Assembly: GCF_015521605.1 (NCBI RefSeq)
Contig: NZ_WANV01000039.1
Location: 1 to 59,634, forward strand
Length of the DNA: 59,634 nt
Reading direction: 5' to 3'
Source of the DNA: Thermococcus sp.
GTDB taxonomy: Archaea; Methanobacteriota_B; Thermococci; Thermococcales; Thermococcaceae
Position 1 is the stretch's first letter; each line of letters opens with the position of its first letter. The position numbers and the translations under genes are program-made. Shown one piece after another: positions 34,585 to 43,600 of the stretch. The notes beneath the pieces are model-generated. The model was not told where the DNA came from, made no database searches, and worked only from the letters and a program-made list of their open reading frames with translations.

Positions 34585-34891
34585 GATAGTCCTCACCCTG
34601 TTTGGAGAGGCAGTTATGGTCTTCGGGGCCCTTGGAATACTGCGCTTTCCCGACGTTTACACCCGCCTTCACGCTGCAACGAAGTGCGACACCGGTGGGG
34701 CCATGAGCATAATCCTCGCCCTGATCATAATAATGGACGCCCCAACGGTTGTGAGGGCCAAGTTCCTCGTCCTGGCATTCCTGATAGCGATGATAAACCC
34801 CATGGTGAGCCATGCCATTGCCAGGGGGGCGTACAAGTACGGCGTGAAGCCGAAGGTAGTGGTGGATATGTATGCTTGGGACAGTCCTTGA
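34577..34891 (+). CDS. mrpG: Mrp-type Na+/H+ antiporter subunit G
   Basis: A 104-residue membrane protein with three helices and the MrpG block LGILRFPDVYTRLHAATKCDTGGAMSIILAL. It overlaps mrpF at the start and the DUF4040 gene at the end (20 nt), consistent with one polycistronic unit. Confidence 0.92.
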   Translation: MIEIVLTLFGEAVMVFGALGILRFPDVYTRLHAATKCDTGGAMSIILALIIIMDAPTVVRAKFLVLAFLIAMINPMVSHAIARGAYKYGVKPKVVVDMYAWDSP

Positions 34892-35102
34892 CGTGGTCTT
34901 CATAGCGATGATACTGCTGGCCATAGCGGTTGTTGAAGAGAAGAATTTGGTTAGTGCCCTCGTTAAATACTCCCTCCTCAGTCTGCTCTTCGTGTTGGCC
35001 CTGTTCGAGCTGAAGGCCCCCGACGTCGCCCTCTCGGCGATAGTCGTCGGCGCGATAGTGATAGGTGTCTTCCTGTTCACGATAGAGGAGGTGACGAGGT
35101 GA
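34872..35102 (+). CDS. DUF4040 subunit (MbhD-like, MrpA C-terminal-like)
   Basis: A 76-residue membrane protein with three helices. AVVEEKNLVSALVKYSLLSLLFVLALFELKAPDVALSAIVVGAIVIGVFLFTIEE matches the DUF4040 domain, which in bacterial Mrp is fused to the end of MrpA and in membrane-bound hydrogenase is the separate subunit MbhD. ATG 34872 follows GGTGG. It overlaps the next gene by 4 nt. Confidence 0.85.
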   Translation: MLGTVLDVVFIAMILLAIAVVEEKNLVSALVKYSLLSLLFVLALFELKAPDVALSAIVVGAIVIGVFLFTIEEVTR

Positions 35103-35341
35103 GAAAGGCCGCCCTGCTCCTCACCGTGGCCCTCGGGGCGTTCCTGCTCGGCCTGAACTACTCCCCGTCTTACGGCGGGAGCTACACGTACTACGTCACC
35201 CACTGGACTGAGATAGACGTTCCCAACCTGGTCTCGGCCATACTCGCCGGCTGGAGGGCCTACGACAGCCTTGGAGAGGCGAGCCTGCTCTTCACCGCGG
35301 TCATAGGCTTCTACCTGCTCCTCGGGGGGAAGAAGAAGTGA
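35099..35341 (+). CDS. MbhE-like antiporter subunit
   Basis: An 80-residue protein starting at GTG 35099. An N-terminal helix (ALLLTVALGAFLLGLNY) is followed by a polar loop with the VPNLVSAILAGWRAYDSLGEASLLFTAVIGFYLLL block typical of MbhE/MrpA-tail subunits, where WRAYDTLGEA is strongly conserved. It sits between the DUF4040 and mrpB genes, overlapping both. Confidence 0.85.
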   Translation: MRKAALLLTVALGAFLLGLNYSPSYGGSYTYYVTHWTEIDVPNLVSAILAGWRAYDSLGEASLLFTAVIGFYLLLGGKKK

Positions 35342-35739
35342 AGATGAGCACCGTCGTGAGGAGCACAACCAAGATGATAAGCCCCTTCCTGGTCACTTAC
35401 GCGGCCTACATTATGCTCTACGGCCATCGAAGCCCGGGGGGCGGCTTTCAGGGTGGGGTTATCCTCGCGGTCGCGGTCATACTCCTCATAACCTCCCACG
35501 GCTACAGAAAGGTCAGGAAGAAGTTCAAGTTCAACTGGGCGAGCCTGATAGAGAGCTCCGCCGGGGCCCTTCTCGTCCTGATGGGAATCGCCGGGATAGC
35601 CTTTGGGGCGTTCTACTCCAATTTCCTGCCAACGGAGGGCGGTATAATACTGCCATTCAACGTCATTGTCGGCCTTGAGGTCGGTGCGGCCTTCACGTTC
35701 GTCTTCTACATACTGCTGAGGTGGGTTGAAAGTGATTAG
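35338..35739 (+). CDS. mrpB: Mrp-type Na+/H+ antiporter subunit B
   Basis: A 133-residue membrane protein with four helices. TTKMISPFLVTYAAYIMLYGHRSPGGGFQGGVILA is the MrpB signature (GHxxPGGGFQGG), and LPFNVIVGLEVGAAFTFVFYILLRW is the conserved end. It starts at GTG 35338, overlapping the previous gene, and overlaps mrpC by 14 nt. Confidence 0.93.
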   Translation: MKMSTVVRSTTKMISPFLVTYAAYIMLYGHRSPGGGFQGGVILAVAVILLITSHGYRKVRKKFKFNWASLIESSAGALLVLMGIAGIAFGAFYSNFLPTEGGIILPFNVIVGLEVGAAFTFVFYILLRWVESD

Positions 35740-36022
35740 CCCGGAACAGGCGGGAGTTGTCATAATGCTCATAGGGATATACGGCCTGATGGCGAAGAGG
35801 GAGCCGATAAAGTTAGTGCTCTCCATAAACGTTGTTTCCCTCGGTCTGGTGCTCTTCTTCGTCGGCCTGGCGTACTCCCCTGGAAAGGACGTCCCGATAA
35901 TGCCGACGAACCCGGTCGACCCGCTCCCGGCAACGCTGATGCTCACGACCCTCGTTGTTGACGTTGCCATAACGTCGCTCGCCCTGGCGATAATAATCCG
36001 CATGCGGAGGGACGGCTCATGA
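35726..36022 (+). CDS. mrpC: Mrp-type Na+/H+ antiporter subunit C (NuoK-like)
   Basis: A 98-residue three-helix protein similar to complex I subunit NuoK: IYGLMAKREPIKLVLSINVVSLGLVLFFVGLAY in the middle, then NPVDPLPATLMLTTLVVDVAITSLALAIIIRM, the MrpC/NuoK tail. It overlaps mrpB and mrpD. Confidence 0.93.
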   Translation: MKVISPEQAGVVIMLIGIYGLMAKREPIKLVLSINVVSLGLVLFFVGLAYSPGKDVPIMPTNPVDPLPATLMLTTLVVDVAITSLALAIIIRMRRDGS

Positions 36023-37515
36023 TTCCGCTTATGGTGGCCTTCCCGCTCCTGTTTGGGTTTATAATCGTCACCCTTGACATCCTCAGGGCAAGAAAGGTGT
36101 TAATAAAGGCCGCCTTCGCCCTCGGGGCGGTTCTCCCGGCCGGGGTTTTCCTCGTAGAGAATGGGAGGGAAATCGTGGGTGGCTGGAGCAGGGTGGCGGG
36201 GATAGAGGTCTGGATCGGTGAAACCAATACCCCCTTCATCGCGGGTGAGCTGATACTCTTCACGGTCGTTGCCCTCTATTCTCTCTCTTACTTCGATTTC
36301 AGGGATAAAAAGACCGCCAAAGCCCTCGTCCTATTCCTCCTAATGCACGCGGGCCTGCTGGGCTCGTTTTTGGCGAGGGATTTCTTCAACTTCTACATCT
36401 ACATGGAAATCGCTTCCGTCTCGGCCTTTGCCCTGGTGGCCTTCTCCGAAGATCCCGGCTCCAGGAAGGCCGCTTTCAAGTATCTAATACTATCGCTCCT
36501 CGCATCATACCTCCTCATCTTTGCGATAGGCCTCATATACATGGAGACCGGCTACCTCAACGTCGACCTCGTCGCCGAGAGTGCCACCCCGAGCAGGGAG
36601 CTCAGCGCCGCCCTCGGGATGGCCTTTGCGTCACTCCTCCTGAAGGCCGGCATCTTCCCCCTCCACGGGTGGCTGCCCGACGCCCACTCCACCGCCCCGA
36701 CACCCGCCAGTGCCATGTTGAGCGGTCTCGTGGTAAAGGCACCTGCCTACGGCATGATCCTTCTCTTCTCTGCCCTGCCCGTCGGGGAGAGCCTGAAAAC
36801 CGCGGCGCTGGTGGTGGCGGTTGCGTCGATCTTCTTCGGCATAGTCATGATGATCCTCCAGAGGGATGCGAAGCGCCTACTCGCCTACTCCACGGTCTCT
36901 CAAATGGGCTACGTGCTCCTCGGGATAGCCACCTTCAACTTCACAGGGGCAGCCTACTACGCCCTGGCACATTCTCTGGCCAAAGGGGGCCTCTTCCTGA
37001 GCGTTGGGAGCCTTGGAACGAAGTCGAGAAGACTCGGAGAGTTTGGGTATAGGAACGCCCCGTTCATGGCATTCTCCGTGCTGATGCTCAGCCTCGCCAT
37101 AGGCGGGGTCTCGCCCTTTATAGGCTCCTACGCGAAGGGGCTGCTCTCATATGGCCTTCCGGGGAGGTGGTACTGGGTCGTCCCCATTGGAACCCTCGGG
37201 ACTATTACGGCGTTCACAGGGCTGAACTACCACATGCTGAGGGCAGAAAGCCCGGAGATTAAGCACTCCTGGAGGCTCTCGGCCTTAGCGCTCGCGCTCC
37301 TTACCCTGGGGGCGGGCATATACCTCGGTGCGGGGTTCAGGCCGGCTGATTTCATCTACATTGCCGCCGCGCTGCTCGGGTTCTTTGTACTGAGGGCGCT
37401 GGGCATATTCGGGAAAGAAACGGGAATAAAAATGAAGGCCGATGAGGAGATAAACGTCCTGGCGGCGGTCTTTGTGACCTTCATGCTGGCGGTGCTGTTA
37501 CTCCAGTGGTCTTAG
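36019..37515 (+). CDS. mrpD: Mrp-type Na+/H+ antiporter subunit D (NuoN/NuoM-like ion channel)
   Basis: A 498-residue membrane protein with about fourteen helices, the proton-channel subunit. The channel glutamate helix FYIYMEIASVSAFALVAF, the lysine-bearing LLLKAGIFPLHGWLPDAHSTAPTPASAMLSGLVVKAPAY and LLAYSTVSQMGYVLLG are conserved in NuoL/M/N and MrpA/D. It is last in the operon. The NuoL-like large MrpA is absent here, as in archaeal antiporter modules, so this subunit probably provides the only NuoL/N-type channel. Its end overlaps the convergent ACT-domain gene by 18 nt. Confidence 0.93.
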   Translation: MIPLMVAFPLLFGFIIVTLDILRARKVLIKAAFALGAVLPAGVFLVENGREIVGGWSRVAGIEVWIGETNTPFIAGELILFTVVALYSLSYFDFRDKKTAKALVLFLLMHAGLLGSFLARDFFNFYIYMEIASVSAFALVAFSEDPGSRKAAFKYLILSLLASYLLIFAIGLIYMETGYLNVDLVAESATPSRELSAALGMAFASLLLKAGIFPLHGWLPDAHSTAPTPASAMLSGLVVKAPAYGMILLFSALPVGESLKTAALVVAVASIFFGIVMMILQRDAKRLLAYSTVSQMGYVLLGIATFNFTGAAYYALAHSLAKGGLFLSVGSLGTKSRRLGEFGYRNAPFMAFSVLMLSLAIGGVSPFIGSYAKGLLSYGLPGRWYWVVPIGTLGTITAFTGLNYHMLRAESPEIKHSWRLSALALALLTLGAGIYLGAGFRPADFIYIAAALLGFFVLRALGIFGKETGIKMKADEEINVLAAVFVTFMLAVLLLQWS

Positions 37516-37905
37516 GATAACCTCCCTCACAACGTCCAGCTCTTCGAGCTCCCTCCTCAGCTCCTCCAGGGTGCCGCTCATCCCGCTTACGTCTATGACC
37601 GCAACTATTCCTGCCAGTTCTATCCCCTCAAGCTCTTCGGCCTCGCTGAAGAGTATGTTCGCCCCGTGCTTCCCGAAAAGCCCGCTTATCTTGGCGAGGA
37701 CGCCGGGCTTGTCCTCCACTATGAGCTCCACCTCCACGAGCCTCTTTCCGGGGAGGGCTATGCGCTCCATGTGAACCTCGTTGAGGTCGGTGTCTATCTC
37801 CAGAAGGAAGTACGCTCCCTCCACGATTCCCAGCTCGTACGCATAACCGGGTGGCAGCTCGACCTTGCCGTTCTCCTTTATCCTGACTATCTCATAGTGC
37901 CTCAT
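37498..37905 (-). CDS. ACT-domain protein
   Basis: A 135-residue protein: an N-terminal small beta domain (MRHYEIVRIKENGKVELPPGYAYELGI, AbrB-like in appearance) and a C-terminal ACT domain (LVEVELIVEDKPGVLAKISGLFGKHGANILFSEAEELEGIELAGIVAVIDV), which typically binds amino acids for allosteric control. The partner enzyme is not evident nearby. ATG 37905 is preferred to the upstream start at 37929. Confidence 0.8.
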   Translation of the reverse strand: MRHYEIVRIKENGKVELPPGYAYELGIVEGAYFLLEIDTDLNEVHMERIALPGKRLVEVELIVEDKPGVLAKISGLFGKHGANILFSEAEELEGIELAGIVAVIDVSGMSGTLEELRRELEELDVVREVILRPLE

Positions 37906-37982
37906 ACTTAGAGCTATCTCCCCACACAATAAAAGCCTTGCCGGGCGGAAGAATTATTAACCCACCGCCGTAATGAACCAGC

Positions 37983-39131
37983 ATGGAAATCATAGGGTAC
38001 GTCTTCGTGATCATAGCCTTCGCAAGGCTCTTGGCTGAAGGCTTTGAGAGGCTGGGCTATCCCGGGTTTCTTGGCGAGATAACGGCAGGAATGATACTCA
38101 GCGCCATCCTACTGGAGATGCCGAGGGATCAGATGCTCCTCATGGCCGAGCTCGGCCTGTTCTTCCTCATGATCTCGGCAGGCCTTGAGGTGACCCCCGA
38201 GGAGCTCCACTACGCCGGGAAGAAGACCCTGCCTCTCTACGTGGTCACGTATCTGGTCATGCTGCTTGTGACCCTGCCCTTCACCGGATGGAAGCTCAAC
38301 TCCGACGCCCTCATCGTTGCCGCAATAATTTCAACTGCGTCAGCCCCCATAGTCCTGAGACTCAAGAGGTTCTTTGGGGAGGACTTCATCCACGTCGCCC
38401 TCTCCTACGCGGTTATAAGCGAGATAATGAGCCTATTCATAGTATACGTGATGGTAAGGATACACGAAACTCCCGGAGACTACATGCCCGTCGTCGAGAG
38501 CATACTGAAGGATGCGGTCTTCATAGGCGTCCTCATGTACATCAACTACATAATAGGAATAAAGCACAAGGTCATGATAATACGCTTCCTCCGCAGGCTC
38601 AAGAGCGATGAGGCGGTTTTCGGCCTCTTCATGGTGCTTTCAACGTCTCTGGCATTCATCAGCGATGAGATAGGTCTCCACTTCAGTATAGGCGGGTTCA
38701 TGGCTGGCCTCATGATGCACAGTGACCTGGTCGGAACGAAGCAGTACGACAGGCTCACAACCATCGTCAGCGGCGTTACCTACGGCATCTTCGCCCCGAT
38801 ATTCTTTGCATGGCGCGGCCTTAACTTCGAGACCGAGCTGTCTTTCGTGGTCATAGAGTTCTTCGTCCTCGTGTACGCGGTGAGGCTGCTCCTTTCCTCG
38901 GCCCTCGTGAGGCACAGGGATGTTTCAACGTCAATAGTAAGGGGGGCAGGAATAGCCAGCTTCGGCGTTCTTGGCCTGCTCGTCGGTGAAATAGGCTTCG
39001 TTTCGGGTGTTCTGAGCCAGCATATGTACGCAATGGCATCCCTCGCCAGCGTCCTTGGAATCTTCACCTCGGCCACTCTGGGAAGGGCGGTCAGCAATTA
39101 CCAATCGAAATCCTCCGAAAGCGCAGCTTGA
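37983..39131 (+). CDS. CPA2-family cation:proton antiporter (KefB/NapA-like)
   Basis: A 382-residue membrane protein of 11-12 helices. LGYPGFLGEITAGMIL near residue 26, LFFLMISAGLEV (helix 3 signature) and the FISDEIGLHFSIGGFMAGLMM ion-translocation region mark the monovalent cation:proton antiporter-2 family. The C-terminal TrkA domains found in KefB are absent, as in NapA-type exchangers. It follows the Mrp operon, giving two different sodium/proton exchange systems side by side. Confidence 0.9.
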   Translation: MEIIGYVFVIIAFARLLAEGFERLGYPGFLGEITAGMILSAILLEMPRDQMLLMAELGLFFLMISAGLEVTPEELHYAGKKTLPLYVVTYLVMLLVTLPFTGWKLNSDALIVAAIISTASAPIVLRLKRFFGEDFIHVALSYAVISEIMSLFIVYVMVRIHETPGDYMPVVESILKDAVFIGVLMYINYIIGIKHKVMIIRFLRRLKSDEAVFGLFMVLSTSLAFISDEIGLHFSIGGFMAGLMMHSDLVGTKQYDRLTTIVSGVTYGIFAPIFFAWRGLNFETELSFVVIEFFVLVYAVRLLLSSALVRHRDVSTSIVRGAGIASFGVLGLLVGEIGFVSGVLSQHMYAMASLASVLGIFTSATLGRAVSNYQSKSSESAA

Positions 39132-39297
39132 GGCGAATTTGGGGATGTGGGCGGCTATTCAACCCCAAGAACACCCGTGCTTCCCCCTTTCCAATATAGC
39201 GAAACGTTTTTAAGCCCGGCTCTAATTAGCGAGTAGGCACACCTTTACTTTAGCCTGTAATCGTCTAACGTGTGAGAAAAGAAAGGAGGAAGCTGAG

Positions 39298-39771
39298 ATG
39301 AGCTGGACAACCCCCAAGAGAGCTTTTATCGGTGCCGCCGCCGCGGAGGGAGGGACCAAGCTCAACGCCTTTGACAACGCACTCCTCAAGCTTGGGATAG
39401 GAAACGTAAATCTCGTCAAGCTGAGCAGCGTGATCCCAGCCCACATAGAGTGGATCGATGAGGTTCACGACGTCCCGATAGGGATGCTCCTTCCGACGGT
39501 GTATGCCCACATCGAGAGCGACGAGCCGGGCATGACCATCAGCGCCGCCCTGGGGATAGGCATCAGCGAGGGCAACGAGGGAGGCCTCATCTACGAGTAC
39601 TCCGGCTACTGCACCAAGGAAGAGGCTGAGGAGATGGTCAGGAAGATGGTCGAAGAGGGGTTCAGGCAGAGGGGCTGGAAGCTGGCCGAGTTCAAGGTCG
39701 CAAGCGCGAGCATAACCGTTAAGGACAAGCCGGCTGCTGCAATAGCCGCGGTCGTGATGTTCCCCTACTGA
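39298..39771 (+). CDS. pdaD: Pyruvoyl-dependent arginine decarboxylase
   Basis: A 157-residue proenzyme. Self-cleavage in KLSSVIPAH (between Ser43 and Ser44) generates the pyruvoyl cofactor; the downstream IGMLLPTVYAHIESDEPG and ISAALGIGISEGNEGGLIYEYSG blocks are family-specific. It converts arginine to agmatine, the entry to archaeal polyamines and to agmatidine of tRNA-Ile2. ATG 39298 follows GGAGGA. The 5' region from a CGTTTTTAAG TATA-like box gives a leader of about 60 nt, longer than usual here. An aminopropyltransferase gene lies 600 bp downstream. Confidence 0.95.
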   Translation: MSWTTPKRAFIGAAAAEGGTKLNAFDNALLKLGIGNVNLVKLSSVIPAHIEWIDEVHDVPIGMLLPTVYAHIESDEPGMTISAALGIGISEGNEGGLIYEYSGYCTKEEAEEMVRKMVEEGFRQRGWKLAEFKVASASITVKDKPAAAIAAVVMFPY

Positions 39772-40262
39772 GGTCCACCAATCCTTTTTATATCCCTCAG
39801 AACGAACCCTTTCCCCCTCTTCTCAAAGAGAACGTTGTATCTGGCCGTCCCAGAAACCGCCCAGACCTGGACGAACTCAGCCCCATCGATCAGGTACTCG
39901 TTCGTCCACAGAACCTCAAGCCCGATGCCCCCAAGGAACTCCACTGGGGATGCTCTAAGGACGAGCCTGAAGCGTGAATCGCCGAACGTTCTCTCGAAGA
40001 AGTTCATAATCTCCAGGAAGGCCACATACGGGTTGGTATCCTCAACGGGATACATGAATTTGACAGAATCCCCATCGCTAAACGCCAGCGGATGCCTGCT
40101 CCCGTTGAAGGTTATAAGGGAAAGCTCAACGTGTGGTTCATCCCCGGAAAACCTTATTTCTCCCACAACATGTGGGACGCCGTACCGCATTTCTTTGTGT
40201 ATCTCCGACACAGAGTCCTCAAGGAACTCCAGGAGCTCCTTATGGACTTTCTTCCACCACAT
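39765..40262 (-). CDS. Hypothetical protein between polyamine genes
   Basis: A 165-residue soluble-looking protein, MWWKKVHKELLEFLEDSVSEIHKEMRYGVPHVVGEIRFSGDEPHVELSLITFNGSRHPLAFSDGDSVKFMYPVED; I recognise no family. Alternating strands suggest an alpha/beta fold. The ATG at 40262 is close to a CTTATAAA TATA-like box, pointing to a leaderless transcript. It is convergent with pdaD (7-nt overlap) and divergent from the aminopropyltransferase gene. Confidence 0.75.
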   Translation of the reverse strand: MWWKKVHKELLEFLEDSVSEIHKEMRYGVPHVVGEIRFSGDEPHVELSLITFNGSRHPLAFSDGDSVKFMYPVEDTNPYVAFLEIMNFFERTFGDSRFRLVLRASPVEFLGGIGLEVLWTNEYLIDGAEFVQVWAVSGTARYNVLFEKRGKGFVLRDIKRIGGPQ

Positions 40263-40364
40263 CGTCACAAATTCTTAGTACATAACTTACTTATAAAAGT
40301 ATTCCCGGTGCCCTTAAACCCCAAGGTTTAAAACCCCTCATCCTACCTAAGGACGGTGAGACTC

Positions 40365-41234
40365 ATGGGATTCAACGAAAAGGAGAGAGCCTTCATAGAG
40401 TGGTACCCTCGCGGTTACGGTGTCGGCTTTAAGGTCAAGGAGAGGCTGTTTGAGACCCAGACAAAGTATCAGAGGCTTGAGCTGTACGAAACCGAGGGGT
40501 TCGGTAAGCTCCTCGTTCTCGACGGTACGGTTCAGCTCGTGGAGGTCGGCGAGGAGAGCTATCATGAACCGCTGGTTCATCCGGTCATGCTCGCACATCC
40601 GAACCCGCGGAGGGTTCTCATCATCGGTGGCGGTGACGGCGGGACACTCAGGGAGGTTCTGAGGCACGAGACCGTTGAGAAAGCCACGATGGTCGAGATA
40701 GACGACGGCGTGGTTGAAGCCTCATACCTCTACCTCGATGTCGCCAAAGACCTGCTCGATAGGCTCATAAAGAACGAGGAGCAGAGGGCCGAGCTCATAA
40801 TTGGGGACGGTGTGAGATACCTCCGGGAGACGGAGGAACGCTTTGACGTAATCATAGTCGACTCCACAGATCCCGTTGGCCCGGCGAAGCTCCTCTTCAG
40901 CGAGGAGTTTTACCGGGAGGCCTACGAGAGGCTGAACGATCCGGGAATCTACATCACCCAGGCCGGGAGCGTCTACCTCTTCACGAACGAGCTCCTCGAT
41001 GCCTATAAGGCCATGAAGAGGGTCTTTGACCGGGTTTACTACTTCAGCTTCCCGGTGATCGGCTACGCATCCCCCTGGAGCTTCCTCGTCGGAGTTAAGG
41101 GGGACGTTGACTTCACAAGGATAGACCTGGAGCGGGCGAAAAAACTGGAGCTGTACTACTACGACCCGGAGAGGCATGAGACGCTCTTCCAGATGCCGAA
41201 ATACGTCAGGGACCTCCTTGAAGGAACCCAGTAA
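40365..41234 (+). CDS. speE: Polyamine aminopropyltransferase (agmatine/spermidine synthase-like)
   Basis: A 289-residue Rossmann-fold enzyme. Markers are [15 protein letters not shown] (residues 88-102, decarboxylated-SAM site), [10 protein letters not shown], and the catalytic [18 protein letters not shown], where the aspartate activates the amine. In Thermococcus the orthologous enzyme adds aminopropyl groups to agmatine, which fits the pdaD gene nearby. ATG 40365 follows GGTGAG; GTG 40356 overlaps it. The aromatic substrate-pocket residues cannot be judged by eye. Confidence 0.92.
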   Translation: MGFNEKERAFIEWYPRGYGVGFKVKERLFETQTKYQRLELYETEGFGKLLVLDGTVQLVEVGEESYHEPLVHPVMLAHPNPRRVLIIGGGDGGTLREVLRHETVEKATMVEIDDGVVEASYLYLDVAKDLLDRLIKNEEQRAELIIGDGVRYLRETEERFDVIIVDSTDPVGPAKLLFSEEFYREAYERLNDPGIYITQAGSVYLFTNELLDAYKAMKRVFDRVYYFSFPVIGYASPWSFLVGVKGDVDFTRIDLERAKKLELYYYDPERHETLFQMPKYVRDLLEGTQ

Positions 41235-41316
41235 CGTCCTCCCCCTTTTCCCTCTCCTTTCCCCGGGCATAGAAAAGGCTTATGAGGATTCACTCCCAAG
41301 GGCGATAGGGATACTC

Positions 41317-42033
41317 ATGAGGATAGAGGAGCTAACATGGCCCGAATTCGAGGGCATCAAGGAGCGTGTTGACACAGTTATGATTCCAGTGGGGAGTGTT
41401 GAAGCCCACGGAAGGCATTTGCCCCTTGGAACCGATGTCTTTGCCCCTGTCGAGATAGCAAAGCGGGTTGAGGAGAGACTCCACCGGCTGGGGGTTGAAG
41501 TTCTCATAGCGCCACCGATATGGTACGGGCATACCTTCGTTCTCGATGTATATCCTGGAACCATAAACGTGGCCGCCGAGGCACTCAAGGCTTACGTTCG
41601 CGAGATAATGAAAGAGTTCGCCGCCGAAGGGTTCAGGAGGATCGTTCTTCTCAACGGGCACGGTGGGAACTACTCGCCGCTGGTTCTCGCGGCAGAGGAA
41701 GTTGCCGGAGAGTTCCCTGAGACCGAGGTCTGGCTCATAAACTGGTGGCTGGACTTCCGCGAGGACATACTGAGCATATGCTCCAGCCAGGGACATGCCG
41801 GCCAGGACGAGACGTCTGTGATGCTGGCAATAAGGCCGGAGCTCGTGAAGATGGAGAACGCCCAGGGAGAAAAGAGAAGTTCAAAGGTGAGGGTAATCAA
41901 AAAGGACATAGGACGGGAACTGTTCCCCGACGGTGTGAACGACGACCCCTCCCTGGCGACGGCGGAGAAGGGGGAGGCGATCCTGAGCGTCGTTAGTGAA
42001 AAGATAGCCCGTCTTATAGCGGGGGATACGTGA
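41317..42033 (+). CDS. arfB: Creatininase-family amidohydrolase (ArfB-like)
   Basis: A 238-residue metal hydrolase. IPVGSVEAHGRHLPLGTDVF (residues 23-42) and NGHGGNYSPL carry the metal-binding glutamate, histidines and aspartate of the creatininase fold; GHAGQDETSVMLAI holds a third site. The archaeal member ArfB removes the formyl group from FAPy-type pyrimidine in riboflavin and F420 biosynthesis; the assignment here is by family resemblance. ATG 41317 is the first credible start after the speE end. Its stop overlaps the next ATG (TGATG). Confidence 0.78.
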   Translation: MRIEELTWPEFEGIKERVDTVMIPVGSVEAHGRHLPLGTDVFAPVEIAKRVEERLHRLGVEVLIAPPIWYGHTFVLDVYPGTINVAAEALKAYVREIMKEFAAEGFRRIVLLNGHGGNYSPLVLAAEEVAGEFPETEVWLINWWLDFREDILSICSSQGHAGQDETSVMLAIRPELVKMENAQGEKRSSKVRVIKKDIGRELFPDGVNDDPSLATAEKGEAILSVVSEKIARLIAGDT

Positions 42034-42674
42034 TGGGACGGGAAGAGGTTCTTGAGGAGATCGATAGGCGTATAAAGCGTCTGCGGGCCGAGATGGAGCT
42101 GGCGGAGGAAAGGCTCCGATACCTTGACCAGATAGGTGCCCCCTCCAAATACAGGGCACTCCAGAGAAAGGACTACTCGGTTTACTACCTTCTCCTGATG
42201 GCAGTCTGGGTTCTCCTCGGATTCCTCGCGCTCATGGCCATCAGCCACCGCCTCCCCTACGGGTTCAACTTCCCCCTTCTCCCGTATCTCCTCATAGTGC
42301 TCGTTGTGATCGTCCTTCCACTGGCCTACTACTACCTCAGCAGGAGGGAGGAACCAAAGACACCCATGGACGAGCTCGAGGAGCGGGAAAGACTCGCAAG
42401 ACTTGTGCTTTCCCTCTTCTACCAGCCCCTGCGCGAGGCCGTTGAAAAAGACGACAGAAAGGCCATGGAGAATCTCGCCGAGGAGCTCCTCAACAACCCC
42501 CTACTTGCGGAGGCCGTGGAAAAAACAAAGGAGGGAGACCCGAAGGTCATGGCCTACGCCCTGTACCTGTACGCCACATACCGCCCGGAAATGGAGGAAG
42601 ACGTGAGGGAAACGCTGTCGATTCTCGGCAACAGGCCCCTGAGGGCCCTCCTGTCCACCCTTGTGGAGGGCTAA
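42033..42674 (+). CDS. Membrane protein with N-terminal coiled coil
   Basis: A 213-residue protein: a charged helical N-terminus (EEVLEEIDRRIKRLRAEMELAEERLRYLDQI), two adjacent membrane helices (YLLLMAVWVLLGFLALMAI and LLPYLLIVLVVIVLPLAYYYL, near residues 50-108) and an acidic helical C-terminal domain. No family recognised. Translation is coupled to the arfB-like gene through TGATG. Confidence 0.68.
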   Translation: MGREEVLEEIDRRIKRLRAEMELAEERLRYLDQIGAPSKYRALQRKDYSVYYLLLMAVWVLLGFLALMAISHRLPYGFNFPLLPYLLIVLVVIVLPLAYYYLSRREEPKTPMDELEERERLARLVLSLFYQPLREAVEKDDRKAMENLAEELLNNPLLAEAVEKTKEGDPKVMAYALYLYATYRPEMEEDVRETLSILGNRPLRALLSTLVEG

Positions 42675-42714
42675 GGTTATAACCCCTCCCGTCCTTCTCT
42701 ATCCGGTGAGACGG

Positions 42715-43527
42715 TTGAGGTTGGAAGTTCTGAGTAAAGATGACATGAACGCCCTTTCGAGGGAACTTAGCAGGGCGGGGATAATGAACAGAACCCGTGA
42801 GGAGGTAACTCCCCAGATCTCCCACTACGTCGTTGTGGAGGGCACCTACGCAGAGCTCGTCGAAAATGCCCAGGGGATAGGGCCCCTGCAGGAGAGCCTC
42901 GATGAGCTGAAGTTCGCGTTTGAGGAGATAATTGGGAACTGGGAGCCCGGTCAAGAGAAAGCCCTCGACGGACTGTTTGACGAGTCGGATTTGGGGAGGC
43001 TTCTCGTACTCACGGCACTGATAGAGAGCGGCGCGGTGGTTGAAGAGGACGGAAAGCTGGTGCTCGTGAAAAAACCAGCCCTGGGGTCCCTGCGGGTGGA
43101 GCTCCGCTTCCCTATAGACGAGGTCGAGGAGTACCTTGAGGAGTTTGAGAAGCGCTTTGAAACGGGAATGATAACCGAGTACACGATGGAGAAGAGGTAC
43201 TTCGTCGAGGTGATGGAGGTCGACAGGGAGCTGGTCGAGGCGGCCCTTGAGATAGCCGGGGAGTACGCCACTGAGGAGAGCATAGTCGAGGCGATGTTCG
43301 ACGGCATAGCCCGCTCCGTTTTGGCGGACGTAATCCTGGAGCTGGCGAAGAAACACAGGAAGAAGAACGACCTCATAGACGCCCTGCTTGAGAGGGAGCC
43401 CATAGTCGTCGAGGGCGAGCACGAAAGGCTCAACATATACTTCGATGAGGAAGCCATAGAGGACTTCCTCAAGGAGCTCCAAACACTGGGCTACCTGAAG
43501 GTTAAGGGCAACAGGATATGGGTTTGA
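42715..43527 (+). CDS. Conserved hypothetical helical protein
   Basis: A 270-residue soluble, strongly acidic, mostly helical protein with no motif I recognise. The start is taken as TTG 42715, 6 nt after GGTGAG, with an AGGTTATAAC TATA-like element about 40 nt upstream overlapping the end of the preceding gene, so it probably has its own promoter. A C-terminal stretch (EAIEDFLKELQTLGYLKVKGNRIWV) resembles a small winged-helix tail, but this is uncertain. Confidence 0.7.
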   Translation: MRLEVLSKDDMNALSRELSRAGIMNRTREEVTPQISHYVVVEGTYAELVENAQGIGPLQESLDELKFAFEEIIGNWEPGQEKALDGLFDESDLGRLLVLTALIESGAVVEEDGKLVLVKKPALGSLRVELRFPIDEVEEYLEEFEKRFETGMITEYTMEKRYFVEVMEVDRELVEAALEIAGEYATEESIVEAMFDGIARSVLADVILELAKKHRKKNDLIDALLEREPIVVEGEHERLNIYFDEEAIEDFLKELQTLGYLKVKGNRIWV

Positions 43528-43600
43528 TTCTTCTTTCCAGCATTTCCCCTCCGTAAAATTTTAAAAGGGCTTTTCTCACCTAACGCCGGAGGTGGTGGCA

